Below are positions 7,128 through 15,160 of a DNA stretch of 64,000 bases, one piece after another. The position numbers and the translations under genes are program-made. Every line of letters starts with the position of its first letter. Position 1 is the first letter of the stretch. The notes under the pieces were generated by a model. The model saw only the letters and a program-made list of their open reading frames with translations. It was not told where the DNA came from and ran no database searches. The stretch lies in NCBI GenBank assembly GCA_030426805.1, contig JAUHXU010000001.1, positions 956,861-1,020,860 of the forward strand. The letters are read 5' to 3'. The stretch is from a bacterium (GTDB taxonomy: Bacteria > Planctomycetota > JAFGQW01).

Positions 7128-8139
7128 CAGCCGCCAGTTCCTCCGGAATCAGGTTCACGTAGTGCCGGCGCGCGATCTGCGGCGAGTTACCCATCAACTG
7201 CGCGATCTTCACCAGCGACACGTTGTTCCGCGCCAGCTGCGATCCGAACGTGTGCCGGAAGTCGAGGAAACCCCACGGCAGGCCGGCGCGCTTCATCAGC
7301 TCGCGCAAACGACGCGACAGGTTGTTCGGCTCCCACCGGCAACGCTCCGGCGACGGGAACAACCAAGGACCGCGTGCCTTCGGCATCACACGAAGCACCG
7401 CATCGAGCTTCGGTGAAATCGGGATCGCACGGTTTCGCTTGGTCTTCGGCATCCACTCCTCACCACGGACGCGCTTCGATCGCACGCGGAGCAGTGGCAC
7501 CGCGCCGTCGCGATCGACGTCATCCGGCGTCAGCCAGCATAGCTCCTCTCGGCGCAAGCCGGCGTAAACGGCCGTCATCACGAGCGCGGCAATCCCGTCG
7601 CCAGCGACAGCTTTCTGCAGCTCCGCGATCTGATCCTGGCTCAAGAACCGCGGATCTCGTTGCGGGACCTTCGGCCGGACCGTGGCACTGACCGGATTCG
7701 TCTTCACGCGACCCAACCGCACCGCGTGATTGAAGAACGCATGCAGCGACTCGCGAATGCGGAGGATCGTCGTCGGTCCGACCGAGTCATCCAGCGCCTT
7801 CTTCGTGAAGTAGGCGACGACGTCGGCCGTCTCGACGTCCTCCAGGTTCACGGCGTCGAGCTGCTTGAAGAACGCCTCGACGCGGCGCATGTCGGTGCGG
7901 TGGGACTTCGGGCGCTTGCGGCCCTTGGAGTAGGCCCGGAACTCCTCCAGGAAGTCCGCGATGGCGACCGTCCTCGGGCGGCCCGGCACCTCGCCCCGGC
8001 GGAGCTTGTATTCGAGGTCGCAGCGAAGGTCCTCGGCGACCTTCTTGTTCTCGGTCCGGAGCGACCGGCGGAATCGCTTACCTCGATGTCGGTAGTTCAC
8101 CCACCAGACGCGCCCGCGGCGAAACAAGCTGACTTGCAT
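7114..8139 (-). CDS. Tyrosine recombinase (integrase)
   Basis: 341 aa. An N-terminal arm-binding region (WWVNYRHRGKRFRRSLRT) is followed by a core-binding SAM-like domain (about 60-160) and a catalytic domain. Catalytic Arg lies in AGLRREE, the beta-hairpin Lys in the KTKRNRAI region, Arg of the HxxR box in LDFRHTFGS and the nucleophilic Tyr in RRHYVNL. The first His of HxxR is Leu and the later LGH His is Asn (LMGNS), substitutions that I recall seeing in other site-specific integrases. It reads away from the tRNA, 131 bp from its 3' end, and drives integration into the initiator tRNA gene. Confidence 0.93.
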   Translation of the reverse strand: MQVSLFRRGRVWWVNYRHRGKRFRRSLRTENKKVAEDLRCDLEYKLRRGEVPGRPRTVAIADFLEEFRAYSKGRKRPKSHRTDMRRVEAFFKQLDAVNLEDVETADVVAYFTKKALDDSVGPTTILRIRESLHAFFNHAVRLGRVKTNPVSATVRPKVPQRDPRFLSQDQIAELQKAVAGDGIAALVMTAVYAGLRREELCWLTPDDVDRDGAVPLLRVRSKRVRGEEWMPKTKRNRAIPISPKLDAVLRVMPKARGPWLFPSPERCRWEPNNLSRRLRELMKRAGLPWGFLDFRHTFGSQLARNNVSLVKIAQLMGNSPQIARRHYVNLIPEELAADVEF

Positions 8140-8179
8140 GACGGAAATCCTCCGCCCGCTTCCCCCGTCCGCGGCCGAT

Positions 8180-8201
8180 CTTGGTCACAATTTGGGCACA
8201 G
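8180..8201 (+). repeat. Two 11-bp repeats matching those at 291-323
   Basis: Units at 8180-8190 and 8191-8201 repeat the TTTGGKCACAG motif found three times near the left end, 72 bp inside the right attachment repeat and just upstream of the integrase gene. They are candidate arm-type binding sites and could also autoregulate int. Confidence 0.6.
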
Positions 8202-8220
8202 TGACCGATTCGAGCACGTA

Positions 8221-8257
8221 CAAAGAAAAAGCGGACCATACCTAAGTAGTGGTCCGC
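8221..8257 (-). terminator. Intrinsic terminator downstream of tRNA-fMet
   Basis: On the minus strand a perfect 8-bp stem (GCGGACCA/TGGTCCGC, 8231-8257) is followed by TTTTTCTTTG. It ends transcription leaving the tRNA gene before the integrase. It lies inside the mobile element, so the element supplies the tRNA's terminator. Confidence 0.75.
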
Positions 8258-8269
8258 CAAGGATTTCCG

Positions 8270-8345
8270 TGGTAGCGGGGGCAGGACTCGAACCTGCGAC
8301 CTCCGGGTTATGAGCCCGACGAGCTGCCAACTGCTCCACCCCGCG
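8270..8345 (-). tRNA. Initiator tRNA-fMet (anticodon CAU)
   Basis: 76 nt folding as a full cloverleaf with the CAU anticodon. Initiator hallmarks are present: unpaired C1 x U72, three consecutive G-C pairs at the base of the anticodon stem (GGG CUCAUAA CCC) and the A11-U24 pair in the D-stem. CCA is encoded. Nucleotides 31-73 are duplicated at 131-173 as the attachment repeat, so the element inserted without breaking the gene. Confidence 0.95.
8273..8315. repeat. Right attachment-site repeat inside tRNA-fMet
   Basis: This 43-bp stretch matches 131-173 with one difference. It spans tRNA nucleotides 31-73, from the anticodon loop to the discriminator base, the usual target of tRNA-directed tyrosine recombinases. 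Confidence 0.88.
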
Positions 8346-8467
8346 ATCAGGTGGCTCTTCTCTTAACCCACCGTCCCCCGTCGCGACAAGCAATCTCCGC
8401 CAATTCGCCCCTCGGCGAGGCGGCTGGGCGAGGCGGCCAACGAGGCGGCGGGGGCGACCGTCGGTCG

Positions 8468-11188
8468 CTACCCGTTGGAGGTCTTGGGGCGGGTCCTGGG
8501 CGTGGGCTTCTTGCCCGGCTTCTCGCCGGCGTCGGCGGGCTTGCCCGCCTGGTCGCCCTTGGCGGCGCCGGTCGATTTGTCGGCCTCTGCCGGTGGCACC
8601 TTCGCGCGCACGGCCGCCAGCCCGGCCTTCAGCACCCGCGAGGCGTGCGCCTCGAATGCGGCCTTGGTCACATCGACCTGGCCGACCAAGCGCCGCACGA
8701 GCTTGTCGTCGTTCTCGCTCAACTTGCTCCTGCCGGAGCCGAACGCGACCGTCGCGGCGTAGCCGACGCAGTATTCCCAGTAGACTTCGCGATCGCGCGG
8801 CGTCGCCGGCCGGCTCTCGGGCGTGGCCGCAGCTTCGCCACTGCCGCCCGCGCCATTGCCGTTCGCACCGGTCGTCACGCCGGCCGCCGAAGGCGCGCCC
8901 TTCCACGTGACGTCGGCGAGCGAGCGGAACGCCGCGCGCGCATCGGCGAATCTCCCGAGCGAGAGCTTCGCCCACCCCTCGATCACGGTCAGCTCCTCGA
9001 GCGACACGGCGCGCGGCTCGCGCCGCACCGCATCGACCAGCGCGAGGATGCGCTCAGCCCGGTCCTTTTTGCCGGTCAGCCCGAGCTTGAACAGCACGCG
9101 CGCCTCGGCGAACGCGAACGCCGGATCGTCGCCGGCCCGCCGACGATTCACGACCTCGAGCGCGGCGTTCAGATTCTCCTCGGCATCCGTCCCGATCAAC
9201 GCGTCGATCCCGCGCAGCGCGATCGCCTGCTGCCGATCGGCCGACAGGTCCTTCATCGCGTTGCCGTTGTCGCGCGTCGTCAGCGCGAGGAACAGCTGCG
9301 CCCCGATCCGGTAGTGCCCGCCCGCGAGCAACCGATCGAACTCGCTCAACGCGATCGCCGGCCGCGCGACGCCGATCTCGACGAGCCCGCGAGCCACCGC
9401 GTCGCGCACGTCGCCGGACGGATGCCGCGCGAGCAGCCCGACGAGATCGTCGATCGCCTCCGCGTGCCCCTGACGCCCAAGCGACTCGGCGAGCTTCGCG
9501 AGCAACGTCTCGTCGGCCGCGTCGCCGCCGGTCGTCAGCGCCGTGCGCAGCGCCTCGGCCGCCTGCTTGCGATACGATCCGTCCTGCACGTAGCCGAGCG
9601 CATCGGCCGCGCTGATCCGCACGACCGGGTCCTTGTCACGCGCGAGCCGATCCGTCAGCACCTCGGTCGCGCCGGGATGCTTGATCACGATGTTGCCGAG
9701 CACGACGATCAACTGCCGCCGCAACGCGAGCGTCTCGGCGCCGGTTTCCCGCAGCAGATCGGTCACGATCGTGATCGCCTCGGACGCGTGCCCGTTCGCG
9801 AGCGCCCCACGCGCAGCGGCGACGCGCACCGCGTCGGGCTCCCGCGCGTCCTTCACCAACTCGAGGAAGAGCTTCGCGGCTTCCTCCCCGCCGTATGCGC
9901 CGATCGTCCGCACGAGCGACGTGCGCATCGACGACGTGGTCGGCAACCCGTTCAGGATCTCGCGCAGCGCGGCCGCCGTCGCGTCGTCGCGCGGCGCTTT
10001 CTCCGGCGGCGCGAAATTCTCCAGCGCGGCGATCGCCGTCTGCTGGATCGCGGGTGTTCCCTCGGCGACGAGGCCGAGCAGCGCGACCCGCGCGTCGTGC
10101 GCGAGTTCCGCGTCGGCCACCATCGGTCGCGACAGCTTGCCGAGCGCATGCGCCGCCGCGCCGACCGCCTCGTCGTAGTGCGACCCCGTCAGCTCGATCA
10201 GCATCGGCAGCGCCGTGTTCTGAATCGCCTGCCGGTCCGCCTCGCCGGTCACGCCGGCGTAGAGGTCCGCGATCCGCCGAGCGGCGGCAGCCGATACCGC
10301 CGCACTCGGCAACTGCAGGTAGCGACTGAAGCGCCCGAGCTCGGTCGTCGACAACCCGCCGATCGTCGTCAGCTCCTCGAGCGCAAAGCGGTCGGCCGCG
10401 AGCCGCATCTGGTCGATCCCGCGCTGACGGATCTCGAGCAGCGTCAGGTTCGGCTCCGCGCCGAGCACGCGCTCATACCACTCGTTCCAGCTCTCCCAGC
10501 GCCACCCCCCGCCACGATAGCCGGTCAACGACTCGAGCGCGTTGATCGCGCGCGCCCGCGTGCCACGCTTGGTCGGCACCTTCAACAGGTCGATCAGCGG
10601 GCGAACGTCCGCGACGCGCTCCTGCAGCTTGAGCACCGCGATCGCGCCGCGCAGCCGCAGTTCCTCGTCGTCGGTGATGCCCGTCCGCGTCGCCGCGGTC
10701 CGCACGAACTCGCGCACGGTCTCGAGGCACGTGTGGGCGTTGCCGGTGGACTTCTCCTCGGCCATCCACACTTCGACGAGCTTCTTGGCCGGGTCGATGA
10801 GCGCCTCGTTGCCGTCGCCGAGGATCCGAAGCACCGGGTCGACGACGTCCGGCCACGCGGTGCGGTCGTGGCGCATCGCGTTGAGCACGGCTTGTGCGGG
10901 GAGCCCCCGTCGACCGAGCAACTCGATCACGGCAGCGTGCGCACGATCCTGCTTCGGGTGCCGCACGAGATCGAGCGCGAGCAGCAGCGCCTCGTCGACC
11001 GTCTTCGCCTGAACGAGCCGGCTGCGCAGGTCGTCGAGGGGGCGCTCGTCTTGCTGGACGATGCTGGCGCGAGCCGCGCCGGCGGAAGCCGTGGTCGTCG
11101 TCCCCGAGAGCGCGGCGAGCCCGACCGCCGACCAGACACACACGACCCGCACACAGGCCAAGAGCCTCGGTGCAGGTCGATCGTACAT
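8468..11188 (-). CDS. Secreted HEAT-repeat protein
   Basis: 906 aa from the ATG at 11188, preceded by AAAGG and giving a good signal peptide (hydrophobic core about 8-28, Ala-rich cleavage region); an upstream in-frame extension encodes no plausible leader. Residues 60-600 are helical repeats with the HEAT pattern, for example DPVVRISAADALGYV and SGDVRDAVARGLVEIG, which act as protein-binding scaffolds. Residues 610-760 look TPR-like. The tail after 800 is rich in Lys, Pro and Ala and probably disordered. It is likely a periplasmic or surface scaffold; the partner is unknown. It stands alone downstream of the tRNA on the same strand. Confidence 0.75.
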   Translation of the reverse strand: MYDRPAPRLLACVRVVCVWSAVGLAALSGTTTTASAGAARASIVQQDERPLDDLRSRLVQAKTVDEALLLALDLVRHPKQDRAHAAVIELLGRRGLPAQAVLNAMRHDRTAWPDVVDPVLRILGDGNEALIDPAKKLVEVWMAEEKSTGNAHTCLETVREFVRTAATRTGITDDEELRLRGAIAVLKLQERVADVRPLIDLLKVPTKRGTRARAINALESLTGYRGGGWRWESWNEWYERVLGAEPNLTLLEIRQRGIDQMRLAADRFALEELTTIGGLSTTELGRFSRYLQLPSAAVSAAAARRIADLYAGVTGEADRQAIQNTALPMLIELTGSHYDEAVGAAAHALGKLSRPMVADAELAHDARVALLGLVAEGTPAIQQTAIAALENFAPPEKAPRDDATAAALREILNGLPTTSSMRTSLVRTIGAYGGEEAAKLFLELVKDAREPDAVRVAAARGALANGHASEAITIVTDLLRETGAETLALRRQLIVVLGNIVIKHPGATEVLTDRLARDKDPVVRISAADALGYVQDGSYRKQAAEALRTALTTGGDAADETLLAKLAESLGRQGHAEAIDDLVGLLARHPSGDVRDAVARGLVEIGVARPAIALSEFDRLLAGGHYRIGAQLFLALTTRDNGNAMKDLSADRQQAIALRGIDALIGTDAEENLNAALEVVNRRRAGDDPAFAFAEARVLFKLGLTGKKDRAERILALVDAVRREPRAVSLEELTVIEGWAKLSLGRFADARAAFRSLADVTWKGAPSAAGVTTGANGNGAGGSGEAAATPESRPATPRDREVYWEYCVGYAATVAFGSGRSKLSENDDKLVRRLVGQVDVTKAAFEAHASRVLKAGLAAVRAKVPPAEADKSTGAAKGDQAGKPADAGEKPGKKPTPRTRPKTSNG

Positions 11189-11537
11189 CGGTTGCGCCTT
11201 TCGGGCCTCGGACCGATCGTCGCCGCTGCAGACCATCGGCCGGACACGATACAAAACCACGAAGGCGACCCGCCTCGGCCGGTCACCGAGACACGTCGCT
11301 TCGACGCCAAGTTCAGGCGCGAGCCGGGGTTCCCGCGCCAAGCCATCCCATCGCCACCCGATCTTACGGCATCGGGTCGCGGGTTGAAACTGCTGCTCGT
11401 CGGATTCGACGCAGAAAACCGCCCGCTCGCATCACGCTCGCTCTATTTCTTTCGGCAACGTGACGCCCGGACTTCACGGTTCGAGCGGTTGAGCGCGACG
11501 ACGACGCGACACGGGACAACCAATCGCCGAGGCCGGG
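11189..11537. other. Intergenic stretch, nothing recognised
   Basis: These 349 bases lie between the stop of the DUF2520 gene and the start of the HEAT-repeat gene, both on the minus strand. I see no gene, clear terminator or repeat in it; it presumably holds the promoter of the HEAT-repeat gene. Confidence 0.5.
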
Positions 11538-12446
11538 TCAGGCGGGGGGATCGGCGAGCGCGCGGGCGAGGCGTTTGACGGTCGCGGTGTCGAGGCCCTG
11601 GCTCTTCGCGAGGCGCAGGCAGCGGCGCGCGAAGAGGCGGTAGAGCGATGCGCTTTGCGCGTTGCCGCGGCCGGCGTCGAGGGCGGACAGGTGACGCCGC
11701 ACGCTCGCGACGTCGCCGCGCGAGATCGGGCCGGTCAACGCGGCCGACGCGGGTTCACCGCGACCCGCCGCCTCGCCGAGGTTGTCGAGCGTGCCGCGGA
11801 TCAGCGGCAGCAGCGCCGGCAGCGTCTCCTCGCGCGGGACACCCGCCGCCTCGAGCAGCGTGCACGCCTCGTCGGCGAGCGCGACGTAGTAGTTCGACGC
11901 GACCACCGCCGCCGCGTGATAGAGCGACCGCCCGTCGGGCGCGAGGTCGAGCCGTTTGCCGCCCAGCGCTTTGACGATCCGGTCGGCGAGCGCGATCGCG
12001 GCGGTGTCGCCGCCGGCCACCCACCGCACGCCGCGCAGCGCCCGGCGCGCGTCGCGCCCGGTCTCCGGCGCCCGCGCGATCGTCACGAGCGGGTGGAGCG
12101 CGGCGGTCGCGGCGCCGGCGCGCGCAAGCGGCGCGAGCACCTCGGCGCGCAGCACGCCCGAGTGGTGGATCGCGGTGCGCCCCTCCCAGTTCGCGCGCTC
12201 GAGGACGCCCGCGAAGGGCGCGATCGCGTCGTCCGGCACGACGAGCAGCGCGACGTCGGCGAGCGCCACGGCCCGCACCGGATCGGAGCACGCGCGCCCG
12301 GTGCCGAGCTTCGCGCGGAGTTGCCGCGCACGCGACGGCGTGCGGCTCCAGATCGCGCGCACCGGCCAACCGGCGCGGTCCAGCGCGAGCGCGAGCGCGC
12401 TGCCGACGCGACCGGCGCCGAATACCGCGACTCGGGGTTCGTCCAT
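11538..12446 (-). CDS. Rossmann-fold/DUF2520 NAD(P)-binding protein
   Basis: 302 aa from the ATG at 12446, which has GGGAG just upstream. An N-terminal NAD(P)-binding Rossmann domain starts with VAVFGAGRVGSALALAL (near residues 5-20) and contains LLVVPDDAI. A C-terminal all-helical DUF2520 domain follows (about 165-300; LYHAAAVVASNYYVAL). The fold is that of 6-phosphogluconate/ketopantoate-type dehydrogenases. The family is often encoded beside panC, as in mycobacteria (Rv3603c), and here it ends the operon carrying folK-panC. A redox or regulatory role near pantothenate synthesis is suggested by context, but no activity can be assigned. Confidence 0.82.
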   Translation of the reverse strand: MDEPRVAVFGAGRVGSALALALDRAGWPVRAIWSRTPSRARQLRAKLGTGRACSDPVRAVALADVALLVVPDDAIAPFAGVLERANWEGRTAIHHSGVLRAEVLAPLARAGAATAALHPLVTIARAPETGRDARRALRGVRWVAGGDTAAIALADRIVKALGGKRLDLAPDGRSLYHAAAVVASNYYVALADEACTLLEAAGVPREETLPALLPLIRGTLDNLGEAAGRGEPASAALTGPISRGDVASVRRHLSALDAGRGNAQSASLYRLFARRCLRLAKSQGLDTATVKRLARALADPPA

Positions 12447-12542
12447 CGGGGCTCCCTGCCGTGTCCGCGCGCGGGCCGGGTCAGCGAACGGCACGCCGGC
12501 GCGGACGCCGAGCCGAGACGGTAACCGAAGCGGCGACGGAAT

Positions 12543-12950
12543 TCACGCGCCGGCGTCGCCCTCGTCGAAGCCGTCGGCCACACCGGGGCCGGCCCGACGC
12601 GCCGCCTCGAACGCTTCGAGGATCCTGCGCTCGATCGACGCCCGGCTGCGCGCGTTGATCGGATGGACGATGTCGGCGTGCCGCCGCGCCGCGGTCGCCT
12701 CCGGCTCGACGAACGGGAGTTCCCCTCCGCACTCGTTGCAGAAGCGGGCGCCGACGTAGTTCTTGCCGTGGCACCCCGGGCAACGTGCGGTCATCCGCCG
12801 GCTCGGCATCGCGACGAACATCCCGTGCGGGGTGTCGATCACCTTCACGTCGTGCACGACGATCTGGCTGTCGAACGTGACTCGACAGAACGCCTTGAGC
12901 CGGCTCTCCGGTTCGGTCGTGAGCCGAACCTGGACGTCGGTGACTTCCAC
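12543..12950 (-). CDS. spoVG: SpoVG-family RNA/DNA-binding regulator with zinc-ribbon insert
   Basis: 135 aa. The SpoVG fold is clear: MEVTDVQVRL at the start, VVHDVKVID, the MFVAMPSRR signature and, after an insert, HADIVHPINARSRASIERRI. Ordinary SpoVG runs directly from the MPS motif to the AHPI motif. Here about 35 residues are inserted with cysteines 57, 60, 71 and 74 (CPGC ... CNEC), a four-Cys zinc ribbon. SpoVG proteins bind nucleic acids and regulate cell envelope, division and virulence genes in Gram-positives and spirochaetes. The gene follows ispE with a 21-bp gap, in an operon of lipid and cofactor genes. The acidic C-terminal tail is probably disordered. Confidence 0.9.
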   Translation of the reverse strand: MEVTDVQVRLTTEPESRLKAFCRVTFDSQIVVHDVKVIDTPHGMFVAMPSRRMTARCPGCHGKNYVGARFCNECGGELPFVEPEATAARRHADIVHPINARSRASIERRILEAFEAARRAGPGVADGFDEGDAGA

Positions 12951-12971
12951 CGCGCGCCTCCGCTCTCGAAG

Positions 12972-13844
12972 TCACGCCCGCGCGCTCGCCGCGACGATCC
13001 ACCGGTCGAGCCCCACGGGCGCTGCCGCCAGGTCGGGCGTGTCGACGGTGAACCCGGTCGGCACGATCGCGAACAGCGTCGAACCGCTGCCGCTCACCTG
13101 GAAGCTGAGCCCCGTGGCTCCATCGAGCCACTCGCGAAGTTCCGCGAGTCGCGGCGCAACTTCGAACGCCGCGGTCGCGAGACGATTGAACGGACGCTCG
13201 CAGCTTCCCGCTCGACCCGCGAGCCGTTCGATGCCGACGGTAGCGGGAACGCGCGGCTGTGTCAAGTTGAGACGAAGTGCGCGGTAGACGTCCGGCGTCG
13301 AGCAGCCGAACGACGGCACCGCGAGCACGAACTGAAGCGGCGGCAACGCGACCGGCGTCACCCGTTCGCCGATGCCTTCACACAACGCCGCGGTCTCTTC
13401 ACCGAACGCGAGGTGCACGAAGAACGGCACGTCGGCGCCGAGCGTGACCGCGACGCGGGCGAGCGCGTGCACGTCGTGGCCGAGCGCGGCCGCCTCGTTC
13501 AGCGCGACGAGCACCGCGGCCGCATCGCTGCTGCCGCCGCCGAGTCCGCCGCCGGCCGGGATGCGCTTGTGCACGTCGATCGCGACGCGGAGCTGCGCAT
13601 CGGGCGGCAAGAGCGCGTCGGCCGCACGGTAGGCGAGATTCTGATCGGGGGCGTCGGTGACGGGCGGGTCGCAGCGGACCTCGATCGCGCGCGGGCCGGG
13701 CTCGACGCGCACGACCACGTCGTCGGCGACGTCGATCGCCTGCATCACGGTCGACAGATCGTGGTAGCCGTCGTCGCGGCGACCGAGCACCTCGAGGTGC
13801 AGGTTGAGCTTCGCGGGGGCGCGCCTGCGGACGGTCGCGGTCAC
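12972..13844 (-). CDS. ispE: 4-diphosphocytidyl-2-C-methyl-D-erythritol kinase
   Basis: 290 aa from a GTG overlapping the panC stop by 4 bases. It is a GHMP kinase phosphorylating CDP-ME in the MEP isoprenoid pathway. The substrate-binding AKLNLHLEVLGRRDDGYHDL segment near the N-terminus, the ATP loop [15 protein letters not shown] near 95-110 with GADVPFF behind it and a C-terminal GSGSTLFAI loop are all present, and the length matches the family. Cytosolic enzyme. It is co-transcribed with psd, pssA and folK-panC upstream and spoVG downstream. Confidence 0.95.
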   Translation of the reverse strand: MTATVRRRAPAKLNLHLEVLGRRDDGYHDLSTVMQAIDVADDVVVRVEPGPRAIEVRCDPPVTDAPDQNLAYRAADALLPPDAQLRVAIDVHKRIPAGGGLGGGSSDAAAVLVALNEAAALGHDVHALARVAVTLGADVPFFVHLAFGEETAALCEGIGERVTPVALPPLQFVLAVPSFGCSTPDVYRALRLNLTQPRVPATVGIERLAGRAGSCERPFNRLATAAFEVAPRLAELREWLDGATGLSFQVSGSGSTLFAIVPTGFTVDTPDLAAAPVGLDRWIVAASARA

Positions 13845-15160
13845 CCGCCGAGCGTCCGGTTGTCGATCAGCCGAACGCCGTCCACCCACGCGGCGATCGC
13901 GAGCACCGCCGGGCGCTCGACGCGCTCGATCGGCGCGAGCGAGTCGGCGTCGATCAGCTCGACGTATTCGGGGCGCACGCCGTCGGTCCCTTCGAGCACG
14001 GCGGTGGCCGCGGCGACGAGCGCGCACCCGTCGCGGGTGCCGCGGTCGTACTCGTCGGCCGCCGCCGCGAGCCCGCGCGACAACGCGAGCGCTTGCTCGC
14101 GACCGTCCGGACTCAGCCGGACGTTGCGCGAACTCATCGCGAGTCCGTCCGGCTCGCGCACGGTCGGGCACACGACGACCTCGATGCCGGTGTCGAGATC
14201 GCGCGCCATCCGCCGCAGCACGGCGGCCTGCTGATAGTCCTTCGCGCCGAAGTAGGCGCGCTCGGGCCGCACGATGTTGAACAGCTTCGCGACGACCGTC
14301 GTCACGCCGCGGAAGTGCCCCGGCCGATGCGCGCCACACAGCCCGTCGGTCATCCCCTCCACCTCGACGTGGGTGCGGAACCCGTCGGGATACATCTGCT
14401 CGGGCGTCGGCGTGAAGACGATCCCGGCACCGGCGGCTTCGAGCTTTGCGCAGTCGCCGTCGAAGTCGCGCGGGTAGCGCTCGAGGTCCTTCGGGTCGTC
14501 GAACTGCAGCGGGTTGACGAAGATGCTGACGACCGTCAGATCGTCGCGCTCGACCGACGCGCGCACGAGCGCGATGTGGCCGTCGTGAAGCGCCCCCATC
14601 GTCGGCACGAATCCGAGTGTGACACCGCCCTCGCGCAGGTCGCGGCACGCGAACGCCGCCTCGGCGACGCTGCCGAACCGCGTCATCGATCCCGCCGCGC
14701 GATCGCGCAGCGCCTCGAGCAACTCGACGACCGTCACGCCCGACCCGGGCACGAGCACGTCGGGCGCGATCTCGGCGAGCGGCTCGAGCACGAACGGCCG
14801 CTCGGCCATCCGCGGGTGCGGCACCGAGATGCCGTGCGCGTCGATCTCGTCGTCGCCGTAGAGCAACAGGTCGAGGTCGAGCGTGCGCGGCGCCCAGCGC
14901 ACGTCACGCTCGCGGCCCGCCGATCGCTCGGTCTCGATCAGCAGCTCGAGCAGCGCCCGCGCGGCGAGCGTCGTGTCGACCGCAAACGCGCCGTTCAGAT
15001 AGTCCGGCCCCGGCGCGCCGACCGCCTCGGTCTCGATCAACCGGCTGACCGCACCGACGCGCACGTCGGGGTGGTCGTCGAGCGCCGCGATCGCGCCGCG
15101 GATCGTCTGCTCGCGGTCGCCGAGGTTCGCGCCCACGCCGATGTAGGCGCGCACGCTCAC
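13841..15160 (-). CDS. folK-panC: FolK-PanC fusion: HPPK joined to pantothenate synthetase
   Basis: 439 aa read in one frame without a stop. Residues 1-158 are 6-hydroxymethyl-7,8-dihydropterin pyrophosphokinase (GVGANLGDR, then RWAPRTLDLDLLLYGD and HPRMAERPFVLEPL), an enzyme of folate synthesis. Residues 159-439 are pantothenate synthetase (FVPTMGALHDGH, GHFRGVTTVVAKLFN, the KMSKS-like SSRNVRLSP), joining pantoate and beta-alanine. Each part is full length. The GTG start overlaps the pssA stop. An internal ATG at 14686 begins exactly at the PanC part, so free PanC could also be made, but FolK has no stop of its own. The two genes are neighbours in many bacteria; fusion is unusual. Confidence 0.9.
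   Translation of the reverse strand: MSVRAYIGVGANLGDREQTIRGAIAALDDHPDVRVGAVSRLIETEAVGAPGPDYLNGAFAVDTTLAARALLELLIETERSAGRERDVRWAPRTLDLDLLLYGDDEIDAHGISVPHPRMAERPFVLEPLAEIAPDVLVPGSGVTVVELLEALRDRAAGSMTRFGSVAEAAFACRDLREGGVTLGFVPTMGALHDGHIALVRASVERDDLTVVSIFVNPLQFDDPKDLERYPRDFDGDCAKLEAAGAGIVFTPTPEQMYPDGFRTHVEVEGMTDGLCGAHRPGHFRGVTTVVAKLFNIVRPERAYFGAKDYQQAAVLRRMARDLDTGIEVVVCPTVREPDGLAMSSRNVRLSPDGREQALALSRGLAAAADEYDRGTRDGCALVAAATAVLEGTDGVRPEYVELIDADSLAPIERVERPAVLAIAAWVDGVRLIDNRTLGG

Larger units (their letters stand above)
131..8315. mobile_element. Integrative element inserted in the initiator tRNA gene, carrying a putative defence module
   Basis: Bounded by 43-bp direct repeats at 131-173 and 8273-8315, differing at one base. 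The right copy is nucleotides 31-73 of the intact initiator tRNA; the left copy is a tRNA fragment. Next to the tRNA lies a tyrosine recombinase reading away from it, the usual layout of tRNA-targeted integrative elements. Also inside are an excisionase-like protein, a Rep_trans-type replication protein and three plus-strand cargo genes. The interior is visibly less GC-rich than the flanking chromosome and uses more A/T-ending codons, indicating transfer. No conjugation genes, relaxase of the Mob type or phage structural genes are seen, so it is probably a satellite-like or mobilisable integrative element, not an autonomous conjugative element or prophage. Confidence 0.88.

Noticed and set aside
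8351..11578. Uninterrupted 1075-codon plus-strand frame
   Set aside because: It runs antisense to the HEAT-repeat gene and gives Arg/His/Pro-rich protein with no fold. The extreme GC content keeps opposite frames open.
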